Under the pieces are notes generated by a model. That model was not told the origin of the DNA. It did no database searches and saw only the letters and a list, made by a program, of their open reading frames with translations. A program made the translations under genes and the position numbers. Shown here piece after piece: positions 34,944 to 43,306 of a stretch of 64,000 bases of DNA. This DNA comes from JAHFUI01 sp039931615 (GTDB lineage: Bacteria; Acidobacteriota; Vicinamibacteria; Vicinamibacterales; CAVVIG01): NCBI GenBank assembly GCA_039931615.1, contig JBDTRR010000015.1, positions 30,506-94,505 of the forward strand, given 5' to 3'. Every line of letters starts with the position of its first letter. The stretch's first letter is position 1.

Positions 34944-36326
34944 ATGAGCGAGCGGACACAGGTCATTCTCGGTTGCCTCCTCCTGACGGCGGCGTGGATC
35001 TCGCCCGCCTCAGCTCAGGGCGCCGGGAGCCCGGGCGCGGTCCTCTATGAAGGCGCCCGTCTCATTACCGGAGACGGCGGCGCGCCGATTGAAGACTCCG
35101 CGTTCCTGGTCGAGAACGCCCATTTTACGCGCATCGGCCGCCGCGGCGCGGTGCAGGCGCCGGCCGCCGCCGCGCGCGTCGATCTCGCCGGCAAGACGGT
35201 GATTCCCGCCCTGGTCGACGGTCACTCACACATCGGCTACATGAACAACCTGACCAGCGGGGCGGTCAACTATACCCGCGAGAACATCCTGGATCACATG
35301 TACCGATTCGCCTACTTCGGTGTCGCGGCGAGCCAGTCGATGGGCAGCGACTTCGGAGAATTGCCGTTTCAGCTGCGCGATGAGATCATCGCCGGCCAGC
35401 ATCCCGACGCCGCGCGCTTCCTGACCGCCGGGCGCGGTCTGTCGCCGATCGACGAGATCAGCCCCGACAACATGCGCCAGGCAGCCAATCCCGCGACCAC
35501 GCCCGAAGGGGCGCGCGCCCTGGTGCGTGAGCTCGCGTCCCGCCGGGTACGATTGATCAAGACCTGGGTCGACGACCGCGGCGGGGCGGTCAAGAAGCTG
35601 CCGCCGGAAATCTACCAGGCGATCTTCGACGAGGCGCACAGGAACGACCTGCGGGTCGCCGTCCACGCGACCGCGCTCGTCGATGCCAAGGCCCTGCTGC
35701 GCGCCGGCATCGACGTCTTCGCCCACATGATCAGCGACGTCGACGACGAGGTCGTGGCGCTCTTCAAACAGCACCCGGACGTTGCCGTGCTGTCGGCGCT
35801 GGGCGGCCCGCATCGTGCGGTGTACGCACCGTGGCTCGACCCGGTGCATCCACTCATTCGCGAAACGGTGCGGCCCGAACAGATCAGCCGGTTGCAGGGG
35901 CGCTTCCCCCTCCGGGACGCGGAACAGCGTGAGCGGTCGCAGTCCGCCTGGGACCGGCTGGCCGCCGGAATCAGGCGGCTGAGCGACGCCGGCGTCAAGA
36001 TCGGGGTCGGCACCGACGGCGGCGGACAGCAAGGCGACCAGTTCATCGGCTGGACGATGCACGCGGAGCTGGAGAACATGGTCATGGCGGGCATTCCCCC
36101 GGCCAGGGTCCTGGTCGCCGCCACCAGGACCGCCGCCGGGATTCTGGGTCAGGATGATCTCGGAATGGTCGCCGCCGGCAAGAGCGCCGACTTCGTCGTG
36201 CTCGACGCCAACCCGCTCGACGACATCAGGAACACACGGCGGATCGCCCAGGTCTACCTGCGGGGCCACCGGATCGATCGGGAGAAGCTGCGGCAGGGCT
36301 GGGCCGCCGGCGGCGCGGCCCACTGA
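34944..36326 (+). CDS. Secreted metal-dependent amidohydrolase (imidazolonepropionase-like)
   Basis: 460 residues with signal peptide (about 1-24, ending SAQ). The amidohydrolase superfamily signatures are in order: PALVDGHSHIG (metal-binding HxH), RLIKTW (position of the bridging Lys), AVHATALVDAKALL and FAHMISD (metal His), VGTDGGG (catalytic Asp), and the C-terminal ILGQDDLGMVAAGKSADFVVLDANP. It belongs to the imidazolonepropionase/prolidase-like group, which in periplasmic form often hydrolyses X-Pro dipeptides or cyclic amides. Substrate uncertain. AGGAGG lies 5 nt before the ATG. A near-perfect 15-bp inverted repeat that includes its stop codon follows. Confidence 0.9.
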   Translation: MSERTQVILGCLLLTAAWISPASAQGAGSPGAVLYEGARLITGDGGAPIEDSAFLVENAHFTRIGRRGAVQAPAAAARVDLAGKTVIPALVDGHSHIGYMNNLTSGAVNYTRENILDHMYRFAYFGVAASQSMGSDFGELPFQLRDEIIAGQHPDAARFLTAGRGLSPIDEISPDNMRQAANPATTPEGARALVRELASRRVRLIKTWVDDRGGAVKKLPPEIYQAIFDEAHRNDLRVAVHATALVDAKALLRAGIDVFAHMISDVDDEVVALFKQHPDVAVLSALGGPHRAVYAPWLDPVHPLIRETVRPEQISRLQGRFPLRDAEQRERSQSAWDRLAAGIRRLSDAGVKIGVGTDGGGQQGDQFIGWTMHAELENMVMAGIPPARVLVAATRTAAGILGQDDLGMVAAGKSADFVVLDANPLDDIRNTRRIAQVYLRGHRIDREKLRQGWAAGGAAH

Positions 36327-36386
36327 TCGGCGGCCGGTCAAACACTCGCGGTGTCCGCTATTGAACAGTAAACCGGCCACCGATCA
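36324..36386 (+). terminator. 15-bp inverted repeat overlapping the amidohydrolase stop codon
   Basis: Arm 36324-36338 (TGATCGGCGGCCGGT) pairs with arm 36372-36386 (ACCGGCCACCGATCA) with one mismatch; the loop is 33 nt. The stop codon TGA is the first three bases of the stem. Without a T-tract it is an atypical terminator or an mRNA-stabilising hairpin. Confidence 0.5.
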
Positions 36387-36514
36387 GTCACCATCGTCAG
36401 CTGGCAAGGTTCGACGGAGGCAGCCGGAGGGCGGCGATTTTGTTGCGGCGCTCATTGCTCGAGCGGAGGCGGATGTCGCCGCCGTCCCACCCTCGTGTGT
36501 CGGTCCCGATCACC

Positions 36515-37342
36515 ATGGATGAATCCCGCCCGGCCGGGGCGCGCCAGTCGGCTCCGGGGACTCCGCACCCGATCGAGGAGGCCCGTCGCGCACTGCGGAT
36601 CCTCCTGGCCGAAGACAATGCCGTGAATCGAGAGGTGACGACCGCAATGCTGTCCAAGCGTGGCCATCAGGTTGACATCGCCGTCAACGGAAAGGAGGCG
36701 GTGGAAGCGGTTCGACGGAGCGACTACGACGTCGTGCTGATGGACCTCCAGATGCCCGAGCTCGATGGTCATGGCGCGACCCGGGAAATCCGCCGCCTGC
36801 TGAACGGCCGCGCCCTGCCGATCATCGCCGTCACCGCCAACGTGCTGGCCGGCGAGCGGGCACGCTGCCTGGCGTCGGGAATGGACGACTACCTGGCGAA
36901 GCCGTTCAGGGCCCCCCAGCTGTACGCCATGGTCGAGGGCTGGGTGCCAGGTCCGGCCGCGCTGCCCGATCAAACCGCCGTGCTGGTGCCGGTGGATCTC
37001 GAGGAGTTCCTCACCGTGCTGCGGGAGGGCGGGATCGAGGAAGCGATGGACGACATCATCTCCGAGTTCATCAAGGATGCGCCGCTGCGCTTGGCGGCCA
37101 TAGAAGAGGCGGCGGCGAAGAAAGACTGCAAGGCGATCGAGCGCGCGGCCCACGCGTTCAAGTCGGCCGCCGGGACGATCCGGGCAACGGGTCTGGCCGC
37201 GGTCTTGCGGGAGACCGAGGCGGCGGGAAAGTCAGGTGACCTGACGGGCGCGATCGCGCTGCTCCAGCAGGTGCGATTTGAATACGCCGCTGCGATGGCT
37301 TATCTGGACGCGAGAATCGTGGGAGGACACGCCAATGCTTAG
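36515..37342 (+). CDS. Response-regulator receiver plus HPt phosphotransfer protein
   Basis: About 275 residues from the ATG at 36515 (the frame is open from 36440). The N-terminal receiver domain has acidic pair AEDN, phospho-acceptor Asp77 in VLMDLQMPELDG, and the conserved Lys in LAKPF. The C-terminal HPt domain has the phospho-histidine at His213 (RAAHAFKSAAGTI). This is the tail layout of hybrid kinases, but no kinase domain lies upstream, so it probably works as a soluble phosphorelay shuttle for a kinase elsewhere. Its last 8 bp overlap the ATPase-receiver gene, which suggests the two proteins work in the same relay. Start uncertain; no ribosome site. Confidence 0.88.
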   Translation: MDESRPAGARQSAPGTPHPIEEARRALRILLAEDNAVNREVTTAMLSKRGHQVDIAVNGKEAVEAVRRSDYDVVLMDLQMPELDGHGATREIRRLLNGRALPIIAVTANVLAGERARCLASGMDDYLAKPFRAPQLYAMVEGWVPGPAALPDQTAVLVPVDLEEFLTVLREGGIEEAMDDIISEFIKDAPLRLAAIEEAAAKKDCKAIERAAHAFKSAAGTIRATGLAAVLRETEAAGKSGDLTGAIALLQQVRFEYAAAMAYLDARIVGGHANA

Positions 37343-39479
37343 GACGGACGCACGGTCAGCCGCGGTCAAGACCAGGCCGCATTGGCTGGTGGATGTCGTC
37401 CGTCGCGGCGGGCTGGACAACGCCGGGCTCCTCGCCCTCGACTCGCAGGTGCCGATCGACGCCGCGTGGACGGAGGTGTGCCGCGTCTGTCACGTCACGG
37501 AAGAATTGCTGGCCGAGCGGGTGGCGGCCCATTTCAGACTGCGCGTGGCGGATTTCGATCTGGCCGAGAGCCGGGTGCTCAAACTGGTCCCCGAGGCGCT
37601 GGCGCGCCGTTACGGCGTCATGCCGCTCCGCGAAAGCGACCGGCAGCTGGTCGTGGCGACGGCCAATCCCGCCGATATCGCGGTTGAGCAGGCGCTCGCC
37701 TTTGCGACCAGCCGGACGCCGGTGTTTGAAGTCGCGTCGCCCGCTGCGCTGCTGGCAGCGCAGGAGGCGAAGTACTCGCCCGACCGGACGGTGGAGGCGC
37801 TCCTCAAAGGCGCGGGGGCGGGCGAGATCGACGGCGTCGAAGTGATTGAGGACGACGAGCCGGAAACCGCGGCCATCCGCGAACTGGAGGCGGCGCCGAT
37901 CGTCAAACTCACCAAGCTGATCCTTCAGCAGGCCATCACCGGGCGGGCCAGCGACATCCACATCGAGCCGGGCCGCAGCGGCGGCGTCGTGCGGTTCAGG
38001 ATCGACGGCGTGATGAAGCAGCACATGGAGCTGCCGATGACCGCGATTACCCGGCTCGTGTCGCGGGTCAAGATCCTGGGCAAGCTGGACATCGCGGACC
38101 GGATGCGCCCCCAGGATGGCGCCGCGCGCGTCCAGGTTCACGGCCGGACGTACGATCTTCGTATCTCGACCGTACCGACGCGCGACGCCGAGAAGGCCGT
38201 GATCCGCATCCTGGATCCCTCAGGGTCCCAGCGCCTGGAAGATCTCGGGATGGCAGCGCCCGAATTGGTCCGCTTCCGCCAGCTGCTCTCCCACCGGGAA
38301 GGGCTGATCGTCGTGACCGGACCCACGGGATCGGGCAAGACTACTACGCTCTATGCCGCGATCCGCGAGCTGGCCACCGGCAAGATCAACATCATGACGG
38401 TCGAAGATCCGGTGGAATACGAACTGGCCAGCATTACCCAGCTTCAGGTCGACCCGAGGCGCGGGGTAACGTTCGCGAACTCGCTGCGCGCCCTGTTGCG
38501 GCAGGATCCGGATGTGATCTTCGTCGGGGAAATCCGCGATCTGGAAACGGCGGAGATCGCGGTTCAGGCATCCACCACGGGACATCTGGTCCTGGCGACG
38601 CTGCACACCAATGACGCGGTCGGAGTGTTCCCCCGTCTGGTCGACCTTGGGCTGTCGCGGGTGAGCATCGCCGGAGCGCTGCGCGGTGTCATGGCCCAGC
38701 GTCTGGTCCGGCGACTCTGCGATCGATGCAAAGTGGAGATCGACGGCCCGCTCACCGACGAGGAACTGCGACTGACCCGGCGGCACGGCGTCCGTCCGAC
38801 GGCCCGGGGGACCGGCTGCGCCGACTGCGGCCACAGCGGATACCGCGGCCGGATCGCCGTCAGCGACGTCCTGATCAATTCGCCGGAGCTTCAGAGCGCC
38901 GTCATCGCCGGCGGCGGGCCGACCGAGCTCGAACGCGCGGCGATCGCCGGCGGCATGCGGTCGATGCGGGTCGCCGCCCTCGAGATGGTGGCCGCCGGCG
39001 TGACGACGCTGGAAGAGGTCGATCGGGTGCTCGGGGACACGGCGGAAGCGAAATCGTCGGACGCGAAGCCGCCTGAAGCCCGCCCGGCGGCGCCCCTTGG
39101 ACAACAGCGCCTCCTGCTGGTCGACGACGACGCGGTGGTGCGGCGGCTCGGCCGGATGCTGCTCGAGAAGAACGGATTCAACATCACCGAGGTTGCGGAC
39201 GGCCGCGCCGCCCTCGAACATCTGGTTCACGACCCCGAATACTCATTGATGGTGCTGGATCTGAGCATGCCGGACATGGGAGGTCTGGAGGTATTGCGTC
39301 ATGTCCGGGAGACGGCCAATATCGCCAGTCTTCCGGTCGTGATCCTGACCGGGTCGGACGACCCGGACAGCGAAGCTGGCGTCATGGATGCGGGCGCCGA
39401 CGACTACATTCGAAAGCCGATCGATCCGGCTCGCTTCGTCGCGCGCGTCAAGGCGGTGTTGCGGCGTGCGGTGAATTGA
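37335..39479 (+). CDS. GspE/PilB-type secretion ATPase fused to a C-terminal receiver domain
   Basis: 714 residues: MshEN/GspE N-terminal domain (about 20-160), then a type II/IV-pilus ATPase core with Walker A GPTGSGKTTT (Lys335), Asp box and Walker B FVGEIRD (Glu399), and the zinc-type tetracysteine Cys462, Cys465, Cys495, Cys498. A Pro/Ala linker leads to a receiver domain (about 588-712) with DDD at its start, phospho-acceptor Asp642 (VLDLSMPDMGG), Thr in ILTGSD and Lys in IRKPID. Such ATPases drive pilus extension or secretion. The fused receiver would make it directly phosphorylation-controlled. No pilin or platform genes are adjacent. GGAGG stands 8 nt before the ATG. Confidence 0.93.
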   Translation: MLRTDARSAAVKTRPHWLVDVVRRGGLDNAGLLALDSQVPIDAAWTEVCRVCHVTEELLAERVAAHFRLRVADFDLAESRVLKLVPEALARRYGVMPLRESDRQLVVATANPADIAVEQALAFATSRTPVFEVASPAALLAAQEAKYSPDRTVEALLKGAGAGEIDGVEVIEDDEPETAAIRELEAAPIVKLTKLILQQAITGRASDIHIEPGRSGGVVRFRIDGVMKQHMELPMTAITRLVSRVKILGKLDIADRMRPQDGAARVQVHGRTYDLRISTVPTRDAEKAVIRILDPSGSQRLEDLGMAAPELVRFRQLLSHREGLIVVTGPTGSGKTTTLYAAIRELATGKINIMTVEDPVEYELASITQLQVDPRRGVTFANSLRALLRQDPDVIFVGEIRDLETAEIAVQASTTGHLVLATLHTNDAVGVFPRLVDLGLSRVSIAGALRGVMAQRLVRRLCDRCKVEIDGPLTDEELRLTRRHGVRPTARGTGCADCGHSGYRGRIAVSDVLINSPELQSAVIAGGGPTELERAAIAGGMRSMRVAALEMVAAGVTTLEEVDRVLGDTAEAKSSDAKPPEARPAAPLGQQRLLLVDDDAVVRRLGRMLLEKNGFNITEVADGRAALEHLVHDPEYSLMVLDLSMPDMGGLEVLRHVRETANIASLPVVILTGSDDPDSEAGVMDAGADDYIRKPIDPARFVARVKAVLRRAVN

Positions 39480-39490
39480 ATTTCATTCTG

Positions 39491-39547
39491 ACGTAGTGTC
39501 CGCTCAGGCGGACCTCCCACGGTCCGGCCAAAGCCGGACACTACGTA
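39491..39547. repeat. Palindromic intergenic element, complete copy
   Basis: ACGTAGTGTCCGC-TCAG-GCGGAC, CTCCCACG, GTCCGGC-CAAA-GCCGGACACTACGTA. Two internal hairpins sit inside an outer palindrome whose ends (ACGTAGTGTCCG / CGGACACTACGT) pair with each other. It sits between the convergent ATPase and DinB genes. Confidence 0.9.
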
Positions 39548-39564
39548 AAAACGAAAAACGCCAA

Positions 39565-40095
39565 CTACGGCCGCTGACTTGCCGGCGGCACGCCGCCGTT
39601 CAAGCGCAGGTAGACGGCCATCTGACCATAGGTGTCCTGGGTGTGCCCGACCAGGAAGAAGAACACCCTCGCCCGGGTTGCCGGCCCCATGCCGAACGGC
39701 TGCGTGACCGTGCCCTGAATGGTCGTGTTGTCGAATTCCTTGAGCAGTGCCGCGCCGTAGTCGAACGAGTCGGTCATCTGCTTGATCATCGCGGCCTTCG
39801 TCGTGGCCTTCATGTCGATGGTCGGGGCGGGCGCCTTCCCGCCGACCGCCGTCAACAGTGCCACGTTCACCTGCGCGATGTGCAGGATGTGCTCGCCGAA
39901 GCTGCGCTGGGCCGGCGTCGGCTTGAACCCGAGCTTGTCGTCGGGCATCGCGCTGGCGAGCTTGACGAGCAGATCCTTCTGTCCTTCCCAGTCCTTCACG
40001 ACATCCCCGTAGAGCGTCGCCTGGGCGAACGCGGTCGAACCGGACAGGGCGAGCGCGGCGGCGGCAAACATCAATGAACGGATAGCCTGTTTCAT
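39565..40095 (-). CDS. Secreted DinB-family protein
   Basis: 176 residues with signal peptide (about 1-24, ending AFA) and a four-helix DinB-like domain. Likely metal His positions are in FGEHILHIAQ and GHTQDTYGQM. DinB-like proteins are four-helix-bundle metal proteins, several being thiol-dependent transferases or hydrolases; exported ones with signal peptides are common in Acidobacteriota and uncharacterised. I start at the ATG at 40095, where the signal peptide begins. The frame is open further upstream only because the 18-bp tandem repeats at 40184-40273 contain no stop. Confidence 0.85.
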   Translation of the reverse strand: MKQAIRSLMFAAAALALSGSTAFAQATLYGDVVKDWEGQKDLLVKLASAMPDDKLGFKPTPAQRSFGEHILHIAQVNVALLTAVGGKAPAPTIDMKATTKAAMIKQMTDSFDYGAALLKEFDNTTIQGTVTQPFGMGPATRARVFFFLVGHTQDTYGQMAVYLRLNGGVPPASQRP

Positions 40096-40183
40096 GTGTC
40101 TCTTTTCTCCTGGCGAGTAGCTTAACAGCTGGGCAAAGGTCCGTCTGCATTCGACGGGCGACGAACCGACCAAAGGACCCAGG

Positions 40184-40273
40184 ACGGACCAAGGACCCGG
40201 GACGGACCAAGGACCCAGGACGGACCAAGGACGAAGGACGGACCAAGGACCAAGGACGGACCAAGGACCAAGA
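40184..40273. repeat. Five 18-bp tandem repeats (ACGGACCAAGGACCCAGG)
   Basis: Five units of 18 bp at 40184, 40202, 40220, 40238 and 40256 with one to four changes each. They are flanked by further GGACCAA-like heptads on both sides. The units lie between the ankyrin gene's stop and the DinB gene's start and encode a 6-residue repeat if read through. Confidence 0.9.
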
Positions 40274-40285
40274 ACCAAGAACCAG

Positions 40286-41968
40286 CTAAGGCGCCATCAA
40301 TTGCCGCAGCAGGGCGGCGGTGCTCTCGTGGACGTCGGCGCGGCTGCCGTCGAATCCACCGTTGCCGAGCAGGCCGAGTGCGGCGTCGAGCGGTGTGACG
40401 CCGCGGCGGTCCTTGATGTCGAGCCTGGCGCCGCGTTCGGCGAGGAAGCGGACGACCTGGTCGTAGCCTTTCTGTGCCGCGCCGTGCAGCGCGGTGCGGC
40501 CGTTGGACTCGACCGCGTCGATGTCGGTGCCGGCGTCGAGGCAGATGGTGATCGCGCCGATGATTTCGGCCTCGGTCTTGAAGCGGCCGGTCGAATCTTC
40601 CTCTTTCGAGCCCAGGCCGGCCGCGGCCATCAGGCCGTTGATGCCGCCGCCGCCCCGCCGGGCCGGAGTCGCGGCGCTGACGTCGACGGCGGTATCGTTG
40701 CCGGTGACGAGCGTGGCATCGGCGCCGGCGGCGACCAGCAGACGCATCGCGGCGACGTCGGCCGCCTTGGCGGCCCGGATCAACGGCGTGGTGCCGGCGC
40801 CGAGCATGGTGTCGTTGCCGCGATCGACCTTGGTCCGGTAGGGCTGCTGCTTCTTCAACCTCGGGTTGGGATTGGCGCCATGGTCGAGCAGGACCTTGAT
40901 CACGTCGAGGCTGGTCGACCGGTTGGGGACGACGTTCGGCGCCGGCCGGTTGGACGCCGGGATGCTGTTGAAATCGACCGCCGCGTAGAGCGCGGTGCGA
41001 CCGGTGTTGTCGGCCAGGTTGGGCTTGGCGCCCTGTTCGACCAGAAGCGCGGCGACGTCATAGTGGCCGTTGATGATCGCCGAGATCGCCGGGGTGATGC
41101 CGTCCGGATCAGCGGCGTTGAGATCGGCGCCGGCCTCGACGAGAATCCGGGCGCATTCGACGCAGCCTTCGCGGCTGGCATACAGCAGCGGCGTCATCGC
41201 CCCCAACGGCAGCCATTTCTCGCGCGGCTCCGCGGTCGTCTGGCGCGCCCATTTTTCCATGTTCGAGCGGGCGTTCACATCGGCGCCGCGGCTGATCAGC
41301 TCGCGGACCACGGTCGGGTGGCGCTGCGCGGCCGCCCACATCAGCGCGGTCTGGCCGTGCCAGCTTTCCCGGGCGTCGATGATGGCGCCGCGATCCAGCA
41401 GCAGGGTGACCGCCTCGATCCGGCCGGTCCGCGCCGCGGTCATCAAGGCCGTCTCACCTTCGGGCCCGGCGGCGTTGGCCTCGACGCCGGCGTTGAGCAG
41501 CCGCTCGATCATCGCGGCGTTGCCGTTGACGCAGGCCAGCGAGATCGCCGTCACGCCGTAGCGGTTGACGGCCTTGACGTCGGCGCCGGCGCGGATCAGC
41601 ATCTCGGCGAGCTCGAGATCGTCTTCACGCGCCGCCCAGTGCAGCGCGGTGGTGCCGTCGGCCTCGGGCGTGTTGACGTTGACGCGCTGGCGCAGGAGCG
41701 CGGTGACCGCCGCATGGTCCCCGGACTTCACCGCGTCGACGACGCGACGGTCGATTGCCGCCGCGCCCGCTTTTGCCGCGGGCTGGGTCTTGATTACTCT
41801 CGTCGGCTCAGGCTTCAGCCCGACCTTGCCGGTCTGGGTCTTCTTCACATTCGTGGGGTCCGGCTTGAGCCGGACCTGGTCCGCCTGAAGGCGGACCCCA
41901 CGGACGTCGGAGAAGCCAAGTGCGATCGCCAGCAGCGACCAGCGGACGCGTTCAGCGTGCAGGGTCAT
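40286..41968 (-). CDS. Secreted or membrane-anchored ankyrin-repeat protein (copy 2)
   Basis: 560 residues, N-terminal hydrophobic segment (about 9-19), then a 45-residue linker, then about a dozen ankyrin repeats (DGTTALHWAAREDDLELAEMLIRAGADVKAVN and similar) to the C-terminus. The linker is a translated palindromic repeat: VRLQADQVRLKPDPT followed by a second degenerate copy VGLKPEPT. Paralogue of 15885-17690, without its charged tail. The ATG overlaps the stop of the upstream DUF1552 gene by 4 bp (ATGA), so the operon reads DUF1592, DUF1552, ankyrin. Partner binding for the DUF1552/1592 proteins is inferred from this repeated association. Confidence 0.88.
   Translation of the reverse strand: MTLHAERVRWSLLAIALGFSDVRGVRLQADQVRLKPDPTNVKKTQTGKVGLKPEPTRVIKTQPAAKAGAAAIDRRVVDAVKSGDHAAVTALLRQRVNVNTPEADGTTALHWAAREDDLELAEMLIRAGADVKAVNRYGVTAISLACVNGNAAMIERLLNAGVEANAAGPEGETALMTAARTGRIEAVTLLLDRGAIIDARESWHGQTALMWAAAQRHPTVVRELISRGADVNARSNMEKWARQTTAEPREKWLPLGAMTPLLYASREGCVECARILVEAGADLNAADPDGITPAISAIINGHYDVAALLVEQGAKPNLADNTGRTALYAAVDFNSIPASNRPAPNVVPNRSTSLDVIKVLLDHGANPNPRLKKQQPYRTKVDRGNDTMLGAGTTPLIRAAKAADVAAMRLLVAAGADATLVTGNDTAVDVSAATPARRGGGGINGLMAAAGLGSKEEDSTGRFKTEAEIIGAITICLDAGTDIDAVESNGRTALHGAAQKGYDQVVRFLAERGARLDIKDRRGVTPLDAALGLLGNGGFDGSRADVHESTAALLRQLMAP
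41853..41901. repeat. Palindromic element inserted in frame in the ankyrin gene
   Basis: GGTCCGGC-TTGA-GCCGGACC (41857-41876) and GGTCCGCC-TGAA-GGCGGACC (41878-41897), with outer ends TGGGGTCC / GGACCCCA. It is the same two-hairpin plan as the intergenic copies, but inside codons about 22-40 of the ankyrin gene, without breaking the frame. Confidence 0.85.
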
Positions 41969-43293
41969 GCTCCGACCAGCGTGCCAGTGCTGTCGCCCAG
42001 GGTGTCCATCGGCACCCCGACGTGGTCCAGCGCCGTCAGGATCAGGTTGGTCATCGGCGTGTGGTCGGCGTACTTGAGATGACGCCCGCCCCGGTGCCGC
42101 CCCGCGGCGCCACCGACCAGCAGGTTCGGCAGCGGGAAGTGATTGTGGTTGTTACTATTGCTCATGTTGCTGCCAAACAGCAGCAGCGAGTGGTCGAGCA
42201 GCGTGCCGTCGCCGTCGCGAATCGAGTCCAGCTTCTTCAGGAACTCGCCGAACAGCTCGATATGGTACTGCTGGATCTTGGCCAGCTTCTCGATCTTTTC
42301 CGGCCGGTTCTGGTGGTGCGAGGTGGCGTGATGCCCTTCGTGGACGCCGATCTGCGGATAGGTCTTGTTGCTTTCCTCGCGCGCGACCATGAACGTGGCG
42401 ACGCGCGTGATGTCGGCCTGGTAGGCGAGGACGAGCAGGTCGTACATCAGCCGGATGTGATCTTCGAACACGAACGGGATGCCGACCGGCGCCTCGGGCA
42501 GTTCGAGGTCGATCTGCTGCTGGCGCTCCGCGATCTGGATCCGCCGCTCGATTTCCCGCACGCTCTCGAGGTAGTCGGTCACCGCGGTGCGATCCTTCGG
42601 GCCAAGCTTGCGCTGCAGGCCGGTGATCTGCTGGGTGATCGCATCCAGCACGCTGCGATCCTCTTCCGAGCGCTGCAGCCGTTCCGCCGCCGTGCCGCCC
42701 TGGCCGAACATCCGCTCGAACACCTTGCGGGGGTTGATTTCCATCGGCATCGGGGTGGTCGGCGTCCGCCACGACAGCGTATTCATGTAGATGCAGCCGT
42801 AGTCGCGATCGCAGGCGCCAATCAGCCCGGCTTGATCCTCGGTCGCCAGTTCCATCGACGGCAGCAGCGTGTCCTGGCCGATGCGCTGCGCGGCGATCTG
42901 ATCGGCGGTAATCCCGGCGAAGGCGTCGACGCCCTGCGTCGGCTTCGGCCGCACCCCGCTCAACCAGGTGGTTGGACTCAGCGAATGCACCGCCGTGCTG
43001 TCGGCGGCGCGGTGGCCCAGGCCGCTCACCACGTCGAGATGGCGGCGGAACGGCTCGAGCGGCTTCAGGATGGGCGAGAACTCGAAGTCGGCGCCTTCGG
43101 TCGTCGGCGTCCAGCGGTCCATGATCGCGCCGTGCGGCAGGTAGACGAAGCCGAGGCGGGCGGCCGGCGCCGCCGCGGTCTGGGCCAGCAGCGTGCGCGC
43201 CGGCACCATCGCCTCGAGCAGCGGCAGCGCCAGCGTCGCACCGACGCCGCGGAGAAACGTGCGGCGCGGCAGGTGCTTCTTCGTGATCATCAT
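41965..43293 (-). CDS. Tat-exported DUF1552 protein (copy 2)
   Basis: 442 residues with twin-arginine signal (PRRTFLRGVG, about 8-17). It carries the full DUF1552 domain with the same landmarks as copy 1: VYLPHGAIMDRWTP, HSLSPTTWLSG, HEGHHATSHHQNRPE and DGTLLDHSLLLFGSNMSNSN. GAGGA precedes the ATG. It lies 13 bp after the DUF1592 gene and overlaps the ankyrin start by 4 bp. Like copy 1, the His-rich HHATSHH segment and acidic residues could hold metals, which fits the alkaline-phosphatase-like relationship, but no activity is established. Confidence 0.93.
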   Translation of the reverse strand: MMITKKHLPRRTFLRGVGATLALPLLEAMVPARTLLAQTAAAPAARLGFVYLPHGAIMDRWTPTTEGADFEFSPILKPLEPFRRHLDVVSGLGHRAADSTAVHSLSPTTWLSGVRPKPTQGVDAFAGITADQIAAQRIGQDTLLPSMELATEDQAGLIGACDRDYGCIYMNTLSWRTPTTPMPMEINPRKVFERMFGQGGTAAERLQRSEEDRSVLDAITQQITGLQRKLGPKDRTAVTDYLESVREIERRIQIAERQQQIDLELPEAPVGIPFVFEDHIRLMYDLLVLAYQADITRVATFMVAREESNKTYPQIGVHEGHHATSHHQNRPEKIEKLAKIQQYHIELFGEFLKKLDSIRDGDGTLLDHSLLLFGSNMSNSNNHNHFPLPNLLVGGAAGRHRGGRHLKYADHTPMTNLILTALDHVGVPMDTLGDSTGTLVGA

Positions 43294-43306
43294 GGCTCAG
43301 TCCTCT

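Noticed and set aside
40184..40273. Regular repeat array considered as a CRISPR
   Set aside because: Units are contiguous 18-mers without spacers, and there are no cas genes in the window.
40096..40278. N-terminal extension of the DinB protein with a repeated VLGPWS motif
   Set aside because: It is the translation of the 18-bp tandem array. The signal peptide and ribosome site start at 40095.
40301..42082. 593-codon plus-strand ORF antisense to the second ankyrin gene
   Set aside because: Its apparent periodicity (repeated GAGGDQ-type segments) is only the mirror of the ankyrin repeats.
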